Positions 16,026 through 26,980 of a stretch of DNA of 64,000 bases are shown piece by piece. Each line of letters starts with the position of its first letter. Within the stretch, counting starts at the first letter, position 1. Origin of the DNA: Desertivibrio insolitus (lineage in GTDB: Bacteria > Actinomycetota > Actinomycetes > Actinomycetales > Microbacteriaceae); NCBI RefSeq assembly GCF_017355965.1, contig NZ_JAFIQW010000001.1:747999-811998 (forward strand). Reading direction: 5' to 3'. The notes under the pieces are model-generated. The model made no database searches, had not been told where the DNA came from, and saw only the letters and a list, made by a program, of their open reading frames with translations. A program made the position numbers and the translations under genes.

Positions 16026-16054
16026 TTGACCTCTGTGAGCGTCTCCGGTATAAC
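16026..16054 (+). promoter_or_regulatory. sigma-70-type promoter (TTGACC-17-TATAAC)
   Basis: TTGACC (16026-16031) and TATAAC (16049-16054) are separated by exactly 17 bases, close to the vegetative consensus. It points toward the gene starting at 16106. A second -10-like CAGACT lies six bases before that start, so the gene may have both a leadered and a leaderless transcript. Confidence 0.65.
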
Positions 16055-16105
16055 GACGCTCCCCCTGGTTCCATTCCCGCCCACCGAGGGCCGCAGACTG
16101 GGGGC

Positions 16106-16873
16106 GTGAACCCCGAGAATCCGCGGCTCGCGGGCATCCGGCTGCCGGACGGACGGCACGTCTCCCTCGAGCGCGACGAGTTCGATGCGACCCTCGTGAC
16201 GCTCGTGCTCGACGGCCACGAGCAGTCGCAGTTGGACCCGACGGATGCCTCGCGGCTGCCGTACGAGTACGTGCGCCGCATCGGCTCGGTGCTCGATCTC
16301 GCGGCTCCGCCCGGGGCACCCGTCACCGCCCTGCACCTGGGCGCCGGCGCCCTTACGATCCCTCGCTACCTCGCGGCGACGCGGCCCGGCTCGGCTCAGA
16401 CGGTGGTCGAGCTCGACGGGGCGTTGCTGCGCTTCGTGCTCGAGCAGCTGCCGCTGCGCGACACGCCCGAGCTGTTGGTCGGCGACGCGAGGGCCGAACT
16501 CTCCCGGCTGAGCGGTCGTGAGTTCGACGTGGTCGTCGTCGACGTGTTCAGCGGCGGCGAGGTGCCGCCGCACCTGTCGGAGCCGGGATTCTTCCGGTCG
16601 GTCGCCGCGCTGCTCGTGCCGGCCGGCGTCGTCGTGGTGAACGCTCCCGTGCGCGTGGGCGCGGCGGCACGCGAACTCACGGGGCTGCGGGCCGCGCTTC
16701 CCCACGTCGCCGCGTTCGGCGCGCCGTCGGTACTCGCGGCCCGCCTCGCGGGCAACGCGGTGCTCGTCGGCTCCGGGCAGCCGTTCGGCCCCGAGTGGGT
16801 CGCGGCGCTCCGCGCGGCCGGGCCGCACCCGGCATCCGTCGAGCTCTACTCCTCCGCCGAACCCCCGGCCTGA
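16106..16873 (+). CDS. spermidine synthase-like SAM-binding protein (copy 1)
   Basis: The product is a 255-residue Rossmann-fold protein of the spermidine synthase/methyltransferase type. The glycine-rich SAM-binding loop HLGAGALTIPRYLA is followed by an acidic strand end (VVELDG), a GDAR motif and FDVVVVDVF. It lacks N-terminal membrane segments. Its real substrate is unknown; relatives in actinobacteria are annotated spermidine synthase without proof of polyamine activity. The start is GTG with no ribosome site; CAGACT six bases upstream suggests leaderless translation. It is a paralogue of the gene at 17438 and converges with the carbonic-anhydrase-like gene, overlapping it by 28 bp. Confidence 0.8.
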   Translation: MNPENPRLAGIRLPDGRHVSLERDEFDATLVTLVLDGHEQSQLDPTDASRLPYEYVRRIGSVLDLAAPPGAPVTALHLGAGALTIPRYLAATRPGSAQTVVELDGALLRFVLEQLPLRDTPELLVGDARAELSRLSGREFDVVVVDVFSGGEVPPHLSEPGFFRSVAALLVPAGVVVVNAPVRVGAAARELTGLRAALPHVAAFGAPSVLAARLAGNAVLVGSGQPFGPEWVAALRAAGPHPASVELYSSAEPPA

Positions 16874-17391
16874 GCCGCGGCGAGCGCCTGCCGGTGCAGC
16901 TCGGCCTTGCCGACGTAGGTCGCCGCGTTCTGGCGGATGTGCTCCACCTCCTCCGCGGTCAGCTCGCGGCGCACCTTGCCGGGCACGCCCGCGACGAGCG
17001 AGCCGGGCGGGATCTCGGCGCCCTGCGGCACGACCGCGCCCGCCGCGATCAGCGAGCCGCTGCCCACGCGGGCACCGTTGAGTACGACGGCGCCCATGCC
17101 GACGAGCACGTCGTCCTCGATCGTGCAGCCGTGCAGCACCGCGCGATGGCCGACGCTGACGCGGGCGCCGACCCTGAGCGGGAAGTCGGGGTCGGTGTGG
17201 CCGACGACGCCGTCCTGCAGGTTGGACTCCTCGCCGATCGTGATGGGCGCGTCCTCGGCCCGGAGCACGGCGGAGTACCAGAGGCTCGCGCCCGCGGCGA
17301 GCGTGACCCGGCCGACGACGGTCGAGGACGGGGCGAGGAACGCCGACGGCGAGACATCCGGAACCGCGTCGCCGAGCGGGAGAACGGTCAT
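16846..17391 (-). CDS. gamma-carbonic anhydrase family hexapeptide-repeat protein
   Basis: The product is a 181-residue left-handed beta-helix protein with repeated hexapeptides and the zinc-site histidine elements VGHTDPDF and SVGHRAVLHGC. This pattern matches gamma-carbonic anhydrases and related acyltransferases (YrdA/PaaY type). It probably acts as a trimer in the cytoplasm. Whether it hydrates CO2 or is a metal-binding relative cannot be told from sequence. It is flanked by two spermidine-synthase-like paralogues on the other strand and overlaps the 3' end of the first. Confidence 0.87.
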   Translation of the reverse strand: MTVLPLGDAVPDVSPSAFLAPSSTVVGRVTLAAGASLWYSAVLRAEDAPITIGEESNLQDGVVGHTDPDFPLRVGARVSVGHRAVLHGCTIEDDVLVGMGAVVLNGARVGSGSLIAAGAVVPQGAEIPPGSLVAGVPGKVRRELTAEEVEHIRQNAATYVGKAELHRQALAAAQAGGSAEE

Positions 17392-17437
17392 GACCGCGCC
17401 TTCCTGTTGGGAGAATCAGGTATGCCCATGAAAGCGG

Positions 17438-18292
17438 ATGCCGGTGAGTGACGTACCCGAGATCCGCATCGCGGCCGGACTCGCGCGCATCGAGGAGGAC
17501 CGGCACTCCCCCGGCTCGTACACGCTCGTGGTCGACGGCACGCCGCAGTCGCACGTGGACCTCGACGACCCGACGAACCTGCACTTCGAGTACATCCGCC
17601 GCATCGCGCACGCCATCGACCTGCTGCCGCCGGGTCCGATGACGGCTGTGCATCTCGGCGCCGGCGCCCTGACGCTGCCCCGCTACGTCGAGGCGACGCG
17701 GCCGGGCTCGCGGCAGCAGGTGCTCGAGCTCGAGAGCGACCTCGTCGACTTCGTGCGGCGCGAGCTGCCGCTGCCGAAGGGCGCCTCGGTGCGGGTGCGC
17801 TACGGCGACGCGCGCGAGACGCTCGGCAAGCTGCCCGCGGGACTGACCGGCTCGGCCGACCTCGTCGTCGTCGACGTGTTCGCCGGGCCTCAGACGCCGG
17901 CGCATGTGACCTCCGTCGAGTTCTACCGGCAGGTGGTGAGCCTGCTCGCGCCGCACGGCGTCGTCGCCGTCAACGTGGCCGACAACGCGCAACTGCAGTT
18001 CGTGCGCTCGCAGGCGGCGACGCTGAGCTCCGTGCTCGAGCACGTGGCCGCCGTCGCCGACACGACGATGCTCAAGGGGCGCCGCTTCGGCAATGTGGTG
18101 CTGCTGGGGTCGGCCCAGCCGCTGCCGCTCGACCGGCTGCCGCGGCTGCTCGCGGGCGACCCGTGGCCGTCGAAGGCCGTGGCCGGGGCCGAGCTCGCCG
18201 ACTGGATCGGCGGCGCGCAGGTCGTGACGGATGCCACGGCGGTGCCGTCTCCCCTGCCAGGGCGCACGGTGTTTCAGGTGCGGCGGGACTAG
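17438..18292 (+). CDS. spermidine synthase-like SAM-binding protein (copy 2)
   Basis: The product is a 284-residue paralogue of the protein encoded at 16106. It has the same opening (IRIAAGLARIEEDRHS, then a LHFEYIRRIAHAID element), the SAM loop HLGAGALTLPRYVE, the GDARE motif and DLVVVDVFAGPQTPAHV. The duplicated gene is longer at the C-terminus. The start could be ATG 17438 or the GTG two codons later. Ribosome site evidence is weak for both. The tandem palindrome array follows immediately downstream. Confidence 0.8.
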   Translation: MPVSDVPEIRIAAGLARIEEDRHSPGSYTLVVDGTPQSHVDLDDPTNLHFEYIRRIAHAIDLLPPGPMTAVHLGAGALTLPRYVEATRPGSRQQVLELESDLVDFVRRELPLPKGASVRVRYGDARETLGKLPAGLTGSADLVVVDVFAGPQTPAHVTSVEFYRQVVSLLAPHGVVAVNVADNAQLQFVRSQAATLSSVLEHVAAVADTTMLKGRRFGNVVLLGSAQPLPLDRLPRLLAGDPWPSKAVAGAELADWIGGAQVVTDATAVPSPLPGRTVFQVRRD

Positions 18293-18321
18293 CCCCCCGG
18301 TTCCTGAACCGCCCGGAAGGG

Positions 18322-18544
18322 CGAGATGTCGCGAATGATTGCTGCCGCGAGCCGGAAGTAACCACTTGCGACATCCGAGCGGAGCGTCGAGCGTTTGCCC
18401 GGGGCGAGATGTCCCGAATGGTTGCTCCCACGCCGTGAGAACAGCCCCTAGTGACATCCGGAGCGGAGGGCCGAGCGCCAGCCTGCCCGAGATGTCCCGA
18501 ATGGTTGCTCCCGCGGGGCGCGAGCAACCGTTTGCGACATCTCG
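18322..18544. repeat. tandem array of three 83-bp palindromic units
   Basis: Three units begin at 18322, 18405 and 18488, exactly 83 bp apart. Each has a left arm like CGAGATGTCCCGAATGGTTG and a right arm that is its near complement, ending in GACATC(T/C)(C/G)G, so each unit can fold into a long hairpin. In the third unit 23-bp arms pair with three mismatches. The spacers between units (about 25 bp, CGGAG...CGAGCG...TGCCC) are also related. It fills most of the gap between the genes at 17438 and 18604. No gene is visible inside. Confidence 0.85.
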
Positions 18545-18603
18545 CGCAGGGGCGGGCGCACGAGGCATCCGTTCTCCCAGCCTTCGGTTCCAGGATGACC
18601 GCC

Positions 18604-19719
18604 ATGCGCAGAACGGCGACCCTCCTGGCGGCGACGCTGCTGCTCGCCGGATGCTCCACCCCGCAGACCGGCGGCGGCGAGGCCGCCCCCGCGCCGACGC
18701 CCACCCCGGCGCCGAGTTCGAGCACCCCGGAGCCGCCGCCGCCACCCGTGCAGCCGGCCGGTGAGCCGCAGGTGCTCGCGTCGGACCTCGAGGCCCCGTG
18801 GTCGGTCGTGCCGCTCGAGGGCGGCGGCGCGCTGATCAGCGAGCGCGACACCGCACTGGTTAAGGAACTACTGCCCGACGGCACCGTCCGAGAGGTCGGC
18901 AGTATCGCGGGCGTCGAGCCGGGCGGCGAGGGCGGGCTGCTCGGGCTCGCCCTGCAGGACGGATGGCTCTACGCCTACTTCACCGCGGCTTCCGACAACC
19001 GGATCGTGCGGATGCCGCTGAGCGGCACAGCCGGGTCGTACTCGCTCGGCGCGCCCGAGGACATCCTCACCGGCATCACGAAGAACCAGACCCACAACGG
19101 CGGCCGCATCAAGTTCGGACCGGACGGGCAGCTGTACGCGACCGTGGGCGACGCCCAGCAGCGCGACGCGGCGCAGGACCCGGCGAGCCTCTCGGGCAAG
19201 ATCCTGCGGATGACGCCCGAGGGCGACGTGCCTGCCGACAATCCGACCCCGGGCTCGCTCGTCTACTCGCTCGGCCACCGCAACCCTCAGGGCATCGCGT
19301 GGGACCGCGACGGCAACCTCTGGGCGGCGGAGTTCGGCCAGAACACCTGGGACGAGCTCAACGCGATCACCCCGGGCGGCAACTACGGCTGGCCCGTCGT
19401 CGAGGGCATCAGCGACAACGCCGACTTCCTCAACCCCGTCTACCAGTGGGCCACCTCCGATGCGAGCCCGAGCGGTCTCGCCTACGTCGACTCGACGCTC
19501 TTCATGGCGGCACTGCGCGGGCAGCAGCTGTGGGCGATCTATCCGGGCGCGCAGACCACGGCTACGGGCTTCTACCCGGGGCAGTTCGGCCGCATCCGCG
19601 ACGCGGTTGTGGCACCGGATGGCTCGCTGTGGCTGCTCACGAACAACACCGACGGCCGCGGGTCGCCGCGGGCCGGCGACGACAAGCTGCTGCGGGTGGA
19701 ACTCGCTCCGGTGGGTTGA
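18604..19719 (+). CDS. PQQ-type glucose/sorbosone dehydrogenase-like lipoprotein
   Basis: The product is a 371-residue exported beta-propeller protein. The N-terminus is a lipoprotein signal (LLAATLLLAGCS, lipid-modified Cys) followed by a Pro/Thr-rich linker. The rest matches the glucose/sorbosone dehydrogenase fold: GGEGGLLGLAL, HNGGRIKFGPDGQLY, LGHRNPQGIAWD and ELNAITPGGNYGWP. Family members oxidise sugars with PQQ, but many actinobacterial forms have no proven substrate. An ATG three codons upstream is possible. CAGGAT seven bases before 18604 fits the leaderless pattern. Confidence 0.87.
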   Translation: MRRTATLLAATLLLAGCSTPQTGGGEAAPAPTPTPAPSSSTPEPPPPPVQPAGEPQVLASDLEAPWSVVPLEGGGALISERDTALVKELLPDGTVREVGSIAGVEPGGEGGLLGLALQDGWLYAYFTAASDNRIVRMPLSGTAGSYSLGAPEDILTGITKNQTHNGGRIKFGPDGQLYATVGDAQQRDAAQDPASLSGKILRMTPEGDVPADNPTPGSLVYSLGHRNPQGIAWDRDGNLWAAEFGQNTWDELNAITPGGNYGWPVVEGISDNADFLNPVYQWATSDASPSGLAYVDSTLFMAALRGQQLWAIYPGAQTTATGFYPGQFGRIRDAVVAPDGSLWLLTNNTDGRGSPRAGDDKLLRVELAPVG

Positions 19720-19878
19720 CGCGTCGGCCGCGAGGTCACACCGAACCGCCGGTACCGTGGGTGCGCGCGCGGCGACCTCGTCGCTCTCCTGTGACCTCGG
19801 CCAGGGGCGACTGAGAGCCCCGCCGCATCCGGCCCCGCCTGCTCATCCGTGTCCGTGGGCGCGGTTATGGTTCTGCCC

Positions 19879-20334
19879 ATGGCGGACCTGTCGAGAGTGC
19901 GGGTGTGGGCGGAGGCCCTCATCGCCATGCACCTCGACCCCTCCGTGTGGACGTTCGGCTTCGACACCGCGAAGACGCGGGCGGGGCAGTGCAACTACAC
20001 GGCGAAGCGCATCACGGTGTCGCGGTACCTCGCGGCGAAGTTCGAGGACGACGACATCCACCAGGTGCTGCTGCACGAGGTCGCCCACGCGATGGCGGGG
20101 CCGCGCACCGGGCACGGCCCGGAGTGGAAGCGAATCGCGGCGGACATCGGCTACGTGGGCAAGCGCACGCACGACGGGCCCGTCGCGTCCGAGTACGCGC
20201 CGTGGGTGGGCACCTGCCCGGCCGGGCACGAGCACTACCGGTACCGGGCGCCCGCGCGTCCGCTCAGCTGCGCGAAGTGCTCGCGGCGGTTCGATGCGGC
20301 GAACGCGATCGTGTGGAGGAAGCGGGCGGCTTGA
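19879..20334 (+). CDS. SprT-like zinc metallopeptidase-domain protein
   Basis: The product is a 151-residue SprT-like protein with the metalloprotease motif HEVAH (His66, Glu67, His70) and a further His at GTGHGPEWK, then a small C-terminal zinc ribbon (TCPAGH...LSCAKC). Eukaryotic Spartan proteins with this domain degrade DNA-protein crosslinks; the role of bacterial SprT-like proteins is not established. The ATG at 19879 is preferred over upstream starts because TATGGT lies seven bases ahead with no ribosome site, as in other leaderless genes here. Confidence 0.83.
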   Translation: MADLSRVRVWAEALIAMHLDPSVWTFGFDTAKTRAGQCNYTAKRITVSRYLAAKFEDDDIHQVLLHEVAHAMAGPRTGHGPEWKRIAADIGYVGKRTHDGPVASEYAPWVGTCPAGHEHYRYRAPARPLSCAKCSRRFDAANAIVWRKRAA

Positions 20335-20349
20335 GGGGCCGAGGCCAAG

Positions 20350-20388
20350 GGTCTCGATACGCGGCTGCGCCGCTACTCGACCGACGGG
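20350..20388. repeat. dispersed GGTCTCG...CTACTCGACC repeat, intergenic copy
   Basis: This copy reads GGTCTCGATACGCGGC...GCCGCTACTCGACC, a palindromic core with conserved ends, between the SprT-like and DUF427 genes. The same element occurs twice inside pilT (5863, 5959). Its structure is that of a short non-autonomous intergenic repeat. Confidence 0.7.
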
Positions 20389-20404
20389 TGGCGGAGACGC
20401 GAGA

Positions 20405-20430
20405 AGGCGGCCACCGCAAGGTGACCGCCT
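20405..20430. terminator. bidirectional hairpin between convergent genes
   Basis: An 11-bp stem with one mismatch and a GCAA tetraloop (20405-20415 with 20420-20430) lies between the 3' ends of the SprT-like and DUF427 genes. It probably terminates transcription from both sides. Confidence 0.65.
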
Positions 20431-20450
20431 CCGCATAGAAAGAGGAACCG

Positions 20451-20756
20451 TCAGGCGACGACCTGAACTTCCTTCCAGAACGCGACGTAGTTGCTGAAGT
20501 CCTTGCCGACGCGCTCGATGCCGCTCGGGTAGACCTCCGGGTAGCTCCAGGCGCGGTCCTGCAGCAGCTTGTCGCCGTCCTTGACGCTGAAGTACTGGCA
20601 CGCGCCCTTCCACGGACACGTGTAGGGGGTCGGGCTCTTCTCGAGCAGACCCTCCTTCACCGCCGACGGCGGGAAGTACCAGTTGCCTTCGATCTGGATC
20701 AGGTCCTCCTGCGGTGCCTCCGCGATCACGGTGTCTCCGAGTACTGCCTTCGCCAT
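20451..20756 (-). CDS. DUF427 domain protein
   Basis: The product is a 101-residue DUF427 protein, a small cytoplasmic beta-sheet domain of unknown function. Typical features are VIAEAPQED, the IEGNWYFPPSAV segment and TPYTCPWKGACQYF, with AWSYPEVYPSG near the end. A GGAGGA ribosome site precedes the ATG at 20756. It stands alone, followed by the bidirectional hairpin. Upstream it diverges from the SRPBCC gene with about 110 bp between. Confidence 0.9.
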   Translation of the reverse strand: MAKAVLGDTVIAEAPQEDLIQIEGNWYFPPSAVKEGLLEKSPTPYTCPWKGACQYFSVKDGDKLLQDRAWSYPEVYPSGIERVGKDFSNYVAFWKEVQVVA

Positions 20757-20864
20757 GGGTCCTCCTTCGGCTCTTTGTCGGGGCAACCGTAGGACTCGCA
20801 CCTGTATTCCAGCGGGGGCGTTCTCTGGGGGCGTCTCCAGGTGCGCGGTGTCAGACTCCGGATC

Positions 20865-21335
20865 ATGCGCGTGCTGCTGAAGCTCGAACTCGATTGCGAC
20901 CCGGATGCCGCGTGGCGCGCCATCAAGGAGCCGGCGAACCTCATCGCGCTCGTGAAGCCCGTGCTCGTGATGCGATCGCTCGAGCCGGGCGGCTTCCCCG
21001 ACGAGTGGCACGACGGCGAGCCGCACGAGGTCGCGATCGACGCGCTCGGGGTCGTCCCGTTCGGGCGGCAGCGCATCGAGCCGCACTTCGTCGAGCGGCC
21101 GGACGGCGTGCGGATGGTCGTCGACGAGGGCGGCGGCACGGGCGGCTCGCTCGGCCTCGTCACGGAGTGGCAGCACACGATGGCCGTGTCGGCGCTGCCC
21201 GGCGGGCGCACACTTTTCCGCGACCGGCTGCGCGTCGGCGCCGGCGCGCTGACGCCGCTCGTCTGGCTGTCGATGTGGGCGTTCTGGCAGTACCGCGCGG
21301 TGCGGCTGCGGAGCCTCGCGAGGTCGTGGCGGTGA
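20865..21335 (+). CDS. SRPBCC-family protein
   Basis: The product is a 156-residue START/SRPBCC-like protein: an N-terminal strand (RVLLKLELDCDPDAAWRAI), a central part with repeated acidic strands and a C-terminal amphipathic helix ending in basic residues. Such proteins bind hydrophobic ligands or act as polyketide cyclase-like enzymes; the ligand is unknown. CAGACT seven bases before the ATG at 20865 suggests a leaderless transcript. It overlaps the next gene by four bases (GTGA), so the two are coupled. Confidence 0.75.
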   Translation: MRVLLKLELDCDPDAAWRAIKEPANLIALVKPVLVMRSLEPGGFPDEWHDGEPHEVAIDALGVVPFGRQRIEPHFVERPDGVRMVVDEGGGTGGSLGLVTEWQHTMAVSALPGGRTLFRDRLRVGAGALTPLVWLSMWAFWQYRAVRLRSLARSWR

Positions 21336-21931
21336 GCGCGCAGACCGCGCTCGACGTGGCCGACTGGCGGCGCCGCGTGTTCGCGCTGTACGAGCGTGTG
21401 CGCGAGAACCCGGATGCCGCCGCCGCGCACCGCGACTGGGCGACCGGTCGCGACGCGCTGTTCGCGAGTCATCCGTCGACCCCGCTGCTGCCCGAGCACC
21501 GCGACGGCTTCGGCGGCCTGCCGGTCGCCGAGTACGACCCCGCGTGGCGCTTCGAGCTGCAGCTCGAGCCGACCGAGGAGCAGCGGCTCGAGGTCGAGAC
21601 CGGCACCGACGGCGTCGTGCCGTTCGAGCGGATCGGCGTCGTGCAGGTGCCGGATGTCGGGACGCTGGATGTCTGGCGGCTCGCCTCGTACGGCGGTGGG
21701 CTGTTCCTGCCGGTGAAGGACCCCTCGCCCGACACGTACGGCGGCGGGCGCTACCTGCTCGACACCGTGAAGGGTGCCGACCTGGGGCCGGGCTCGACTC
21801 CCGGCAGCATCGTGGTCGACTTCAACTTCGCCTACAACCCCTCGTGCGCGTACGACCCGATGTGGGCGTGCCCGCTCGCGCAGACCGGCAACACGGTCGC
21901 GGTGCCGATCCCCGTCGGCGAGCGCCACTAG
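21332..21931 (+). CDS. DUF1684 domain protein
   Basis: The product is a 199-residue DUF1684 protein. It has an N-terminal helical region (ADWRRRVFALYERVRE), the LFASHPSTPL motif, then a beta-rich domain with GGGLFLPVKDPSPDTYGGGR and FNFAYNPSCAYDPMWACPLA, which are typical of the family. The conserved Tyr/Cys-rich segment suggests a metal or ligand site, but no activity is known. A GTG start at 21332 overlaps the SRPBCC stop; an alternative GTG is six bases upstream. The gene ends in a CTAG shared with the convergent transporter gene. Confidence 0.88.
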   Translation: MSAQTALDVADWRRRVFALYERVRENPDAAAAHRDWATGRDALFASHPSTPLLPEHRDGFGGLPVAEYDPAWRFELQLEPTEEQRLEVETGTDGVVPFERIGVVQVPDVGTLDVWRLASYGGGLFLPVKDPSPDTYGGGRYLLDTVKGADLGPGSTPGSIVVDFNFAYNPSCAYDPMWACPLAQTGNTVAVPIPVGERH

Positions 21932-23268
21932 TCGAGCGGCTGCCCCTTCAGCTCGGGCAGCGCGAACGCGCCCGCGGCGGCGACGACGAACACGGCGCCG
22001 AAGAGCACGAACAGCGCGATCGGGCCACCCAGCGCGAGCACGGGCGGCACCGCGAGCGGCGCGAGGATCGACGCGGTGCGGCCGACACCCGCGGCCCAGC
22101 CGGAGCCGGTGCCGCGAAGCGGGGTGGGGTAGAGCTCGGGCGTCACGGCGTACAGCGCGCCCCACGCCCCGAGGTTGAAGAACGACAGCAGCGCGCCGAA
22201 CGCGAGGATCTGCACCTCCGACCCGCTGACCGCGCCGAAGCCGAACAGCGACGCCGCGACGGCCGACCCGAGCAGGAAGGTCGCGAGCGTGAGGCGCCGC
22301 CCCCACCGCTCGACGAGCCAGGCGGATGCGACGTAGCCCGGCAGCTGCGCGAGCGTGATGAGCAGCGTGTACTCGAACGAGCGGACGAGCGGGAAGCCGG
22401 CCGCGACGAGCAGGCTCGGCAGCCAGATGAACGCGCCGTAGTAGGAGAAGTTCACGGTGAACCAGACGAGCCAGACTGCGATGGTGCGGCGGCGGAGGGC
22501 CGGCGCGAACAGGTCGGCCACGCGGGTGCGCTCCGGCGGGGTCGGGGCGAGGTCGGCCGCGGCATCCGCGGGGGCGGGCACGCCCGCGCTCTCCTCGAAC
22601 TGGCGCACGGAGCGCTCGGCCTCCGCGTGGCGGCCGCGCGCCTCGAGGAAGCGCACCGACTCCGGCAGGCGCCAGCGGATGACGACGGCCCACACGGCGG
22701 GCAGCGCGCCCGCGAGCAGCGCCCAACGCCAGCCGTTCTCGCTCGCGGGGATGACGAGGTAGCCGAGCAGCGCGGCGCCGGTCCAGCCGAGGGCCCAGAA
22801 CGCCTCGAGGATGACGACGACCCGGCCCCGGATGCGGCGGGGCGCGAACTCCGACACGAGGGTCGACGCAACGGGCAGCTCGGCGCCGAGGCCGAGCCCC
22901 ACGACGAAGCGCAGCGCGATGAGCACGCCGACCGACCAGGCGAGCGCGGAGAGTCCGGTGGCGACGCCGTAGACGAGCAGCGTGATGGCGAAGACGTTGC
23001 GCCGGCCGATGCGGTCGGCGAGCAGTCCGCCGACGGCGGCTCCGATCGCCATCCCGGCGAAGCCGGCGGACGCGACCCACGACAGGGCCGCCGCGTCGGA
23101 GCCCCAGGTGACCGAGAGCTGCGCGATCACGAACGAGATCAGGCCGACCTCGAGGGCGTCGAGCGCCCAGCCGATGCCGGAGCCGCCGAGCAGCGTGAGG
23201 TGGCGCCGCGTGAAGGGCAGCCGGTCGAGGCGTTCGGCGCGGCTCAGGTGCAGCTTGGTGTCAGACAT
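21928..23268 (-). CDS. MFS transporter, aromatic-acid/sugar porter type
   Basis: The product is a 446-residue, 12-helix major facilitator transporter in the cytoplasmic membrane. The signature loop GGLLADRIGRRNVF follows helix 2, GLGLGAELPVA lies in helix 4 and PESVRFLEARG closes the first half, as in aromatic-acid:proton and sugar porters. The central loop is cytoplasmic and charged. The ATG at 23268 has AAGGGG upstream; the open frame continues 17 codons further but without support. Substrate is unknown, and an aromatic or niacin-like acid is plausible. Confidence 0.88.
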   Translation of the reverse strand: MSDTKLHLSRAERLDRLPFTRRHLTLLGGSGIGWALDALEVGLISFVIAQLSVTWGSDAAALSWVASAGFAGMAIGAAVGGLLADRIGRRNVFAITLLVYGVATGLSALAWSVGVLIALRFVVGLGLGAELPVASTLVSEFAPRRIRGRVVVILEAFWALGWTGAALLGYLVIPASENGWRWALLAGALPAVWAVVIRWRLPESVRFLEARGRHAEAERSVRQFEESAGVPAPADAAADLAPTPPERTRVADLFAPALRRRTIAVWLVWFTVNFSYYGAFIWLPSLLVAAGFPLVRSFEYTLLITLAQLPGYVASAWLVERWGRRLTLATFLLGSAVAASLFGFGAVSGSEVQILAFGALLSFFNLGAWGALYAVTPELYPTPLRGTGSGWAAGVGRTASILAPLAVPPVLALGGPIALFVLFGAVFVVAAAGAFALPELKGQPLD

Positions 23269-23350
23269 CCGTCCCCTTCGGTTCCCGCCATTGAACGCAG
23301 GTCGCCGCGGGGGCGGCAAGTTCGTGACATCCGGCTACCGGCATGAAAAG

Positions 23351-23379
23351 GGGCGGGGCGCCCTGAGGACACCCCGCCC
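23351..23379 (-). terminator. terminator downstream of the alpha/beta hydrolase
   Basis: GGGCGGGG (23351-23358) pairs with CCCCGCCC (23372-23379), with partial pairing inside. On the minus strand it follows the hydrolase stop by about 40 bp and is followed by CTTTTC, a short U-run. Confidence 0.65.
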
Positions 23380-23416
23380 GAGTCATCCGTCCGGATGGGC
23401 GACGGATGACGCCGCG

Positions 23417-26191
<2,775 letters not shown>

Positions 26192-26296
26192 CTAGCGACG
26201 TGACGCGACGAGCGCGCCGAAGCTCCCGCCCGCGCGGCAACTTACGCCGGCGGCGGCTCCTTCAAGAGCGCCACGGAGCCACGATCGCGCGGCGCG

Positions 26297-26836
26297 TCAG
26301 AGCGCGCCGACGGAGGCGAGCGCCGAGCGCAGCAGCGCGCCGCGGCCGCCCTCCATCTCGGCGTAGACCGCGTCGGAGGCGGCCTCGGTCGGCGTCATCC
26401 AGGTGAGCTCGAGCGCGTCCTGGCGGGGCTCGCACGTACCGGTCACCGGCACGACGTAGGCGAGCGACACCGCGTGCTGGCGCTCGTCGTAGTACTGGGC
26501 GACGCCGGGCAGCGGGAAGTACTCCGCGACCGAGAACGGGATCGGCGACGGCGGCAGCTGCGGGAACGCCATCGGGCCGAGGTCCTTCTCGAGGTGACGG
26601 AACAGCGCGCTGCGCAGGCTCTCGCCGTACATCACGCGGCCCGACACGAGGGTGCGGGTGATCGAGCCCGCCGTGTTGACGCGCAGCAGCACGCCGACCT
26701 CGGTGACGACCCCCATCCCGTCCGTGCGCACGGGAACCGCCTCGACGTAGAGCAGCGGCAGCCGGCGCCGGATCTCGGCGAGCTCGTCGTCGGACAGCCA
26801 GCCGGAGTTCGGATCGGGAGTTCCCACAGAGGCCAT
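26297..26836 (-). CDS. NUDIX-like DUF4916 protein
   Basis: The product is a 179-residue protein of the NUDIX hydrolase-like DUF4916 family found in actinobacteria. It shows GWLSDDELAEIRRRLP at the start, LLYVEAVPVRTD, GRVMYGESLRSALFRHLEKDLG (the region equivalent to the NUDIX box, but not a perfect GX5EX7REUXEEXGU) and VPVTGTCEPRQDALEL. A complete catalytic NUDIX box is not visible, so hydrolase activity is doubtful. It stands alone; the spacer on its 3' side to the helicase terminator holds nothing recognisable. Confidence 0.85.
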   Translation of the reverse strand: MASVGTPDPNSGWLSDDELAEIRRRLPLLYVEAVPVRTDGMGVVTEVGVLLRVNTAGSITRTLVSGRVMYGESLRSALFRHLEKDLGPMAFPQLPPSPIPFSVAEYFPLPGVAQYYDERQHAVSLAYVVPVTGTCEPRQDALELTWMTPTEAASDAVYAEMEGGRGALLRSALASVGAL

Positions 26837-26980
26837 GCCCCATTCTTACCCCCGTCACCAGTGCTTCCATGCCGCGGGCGGCCGGGCGTGACCGCTCGAA
26901 GAGGCCGTCGGGACACTTTCCCTGCACCGGCGAGCGCCGCGGTGGAAGGATGAGACCGACCGCCGGAAGGGAGTCGCCCG

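Noticed and set aside
18322..18544. CRISPR array
   Set aside because: Repeats are diverged long palindromes, spacers are related to each other, and no cas genes are present.
15863..18745. 960-codon minus-strand frame
   Set aside because: It crosses two well supported plus-strand genes, the repeat array and the rpoB upstream region, and has random composition.
20714..21331. N-terminal extension of the DUF1684 gene
   Set aside because: This part overlaps the SRPBCC gene in another frame and is Arg/Ala-rich shadow sequence.
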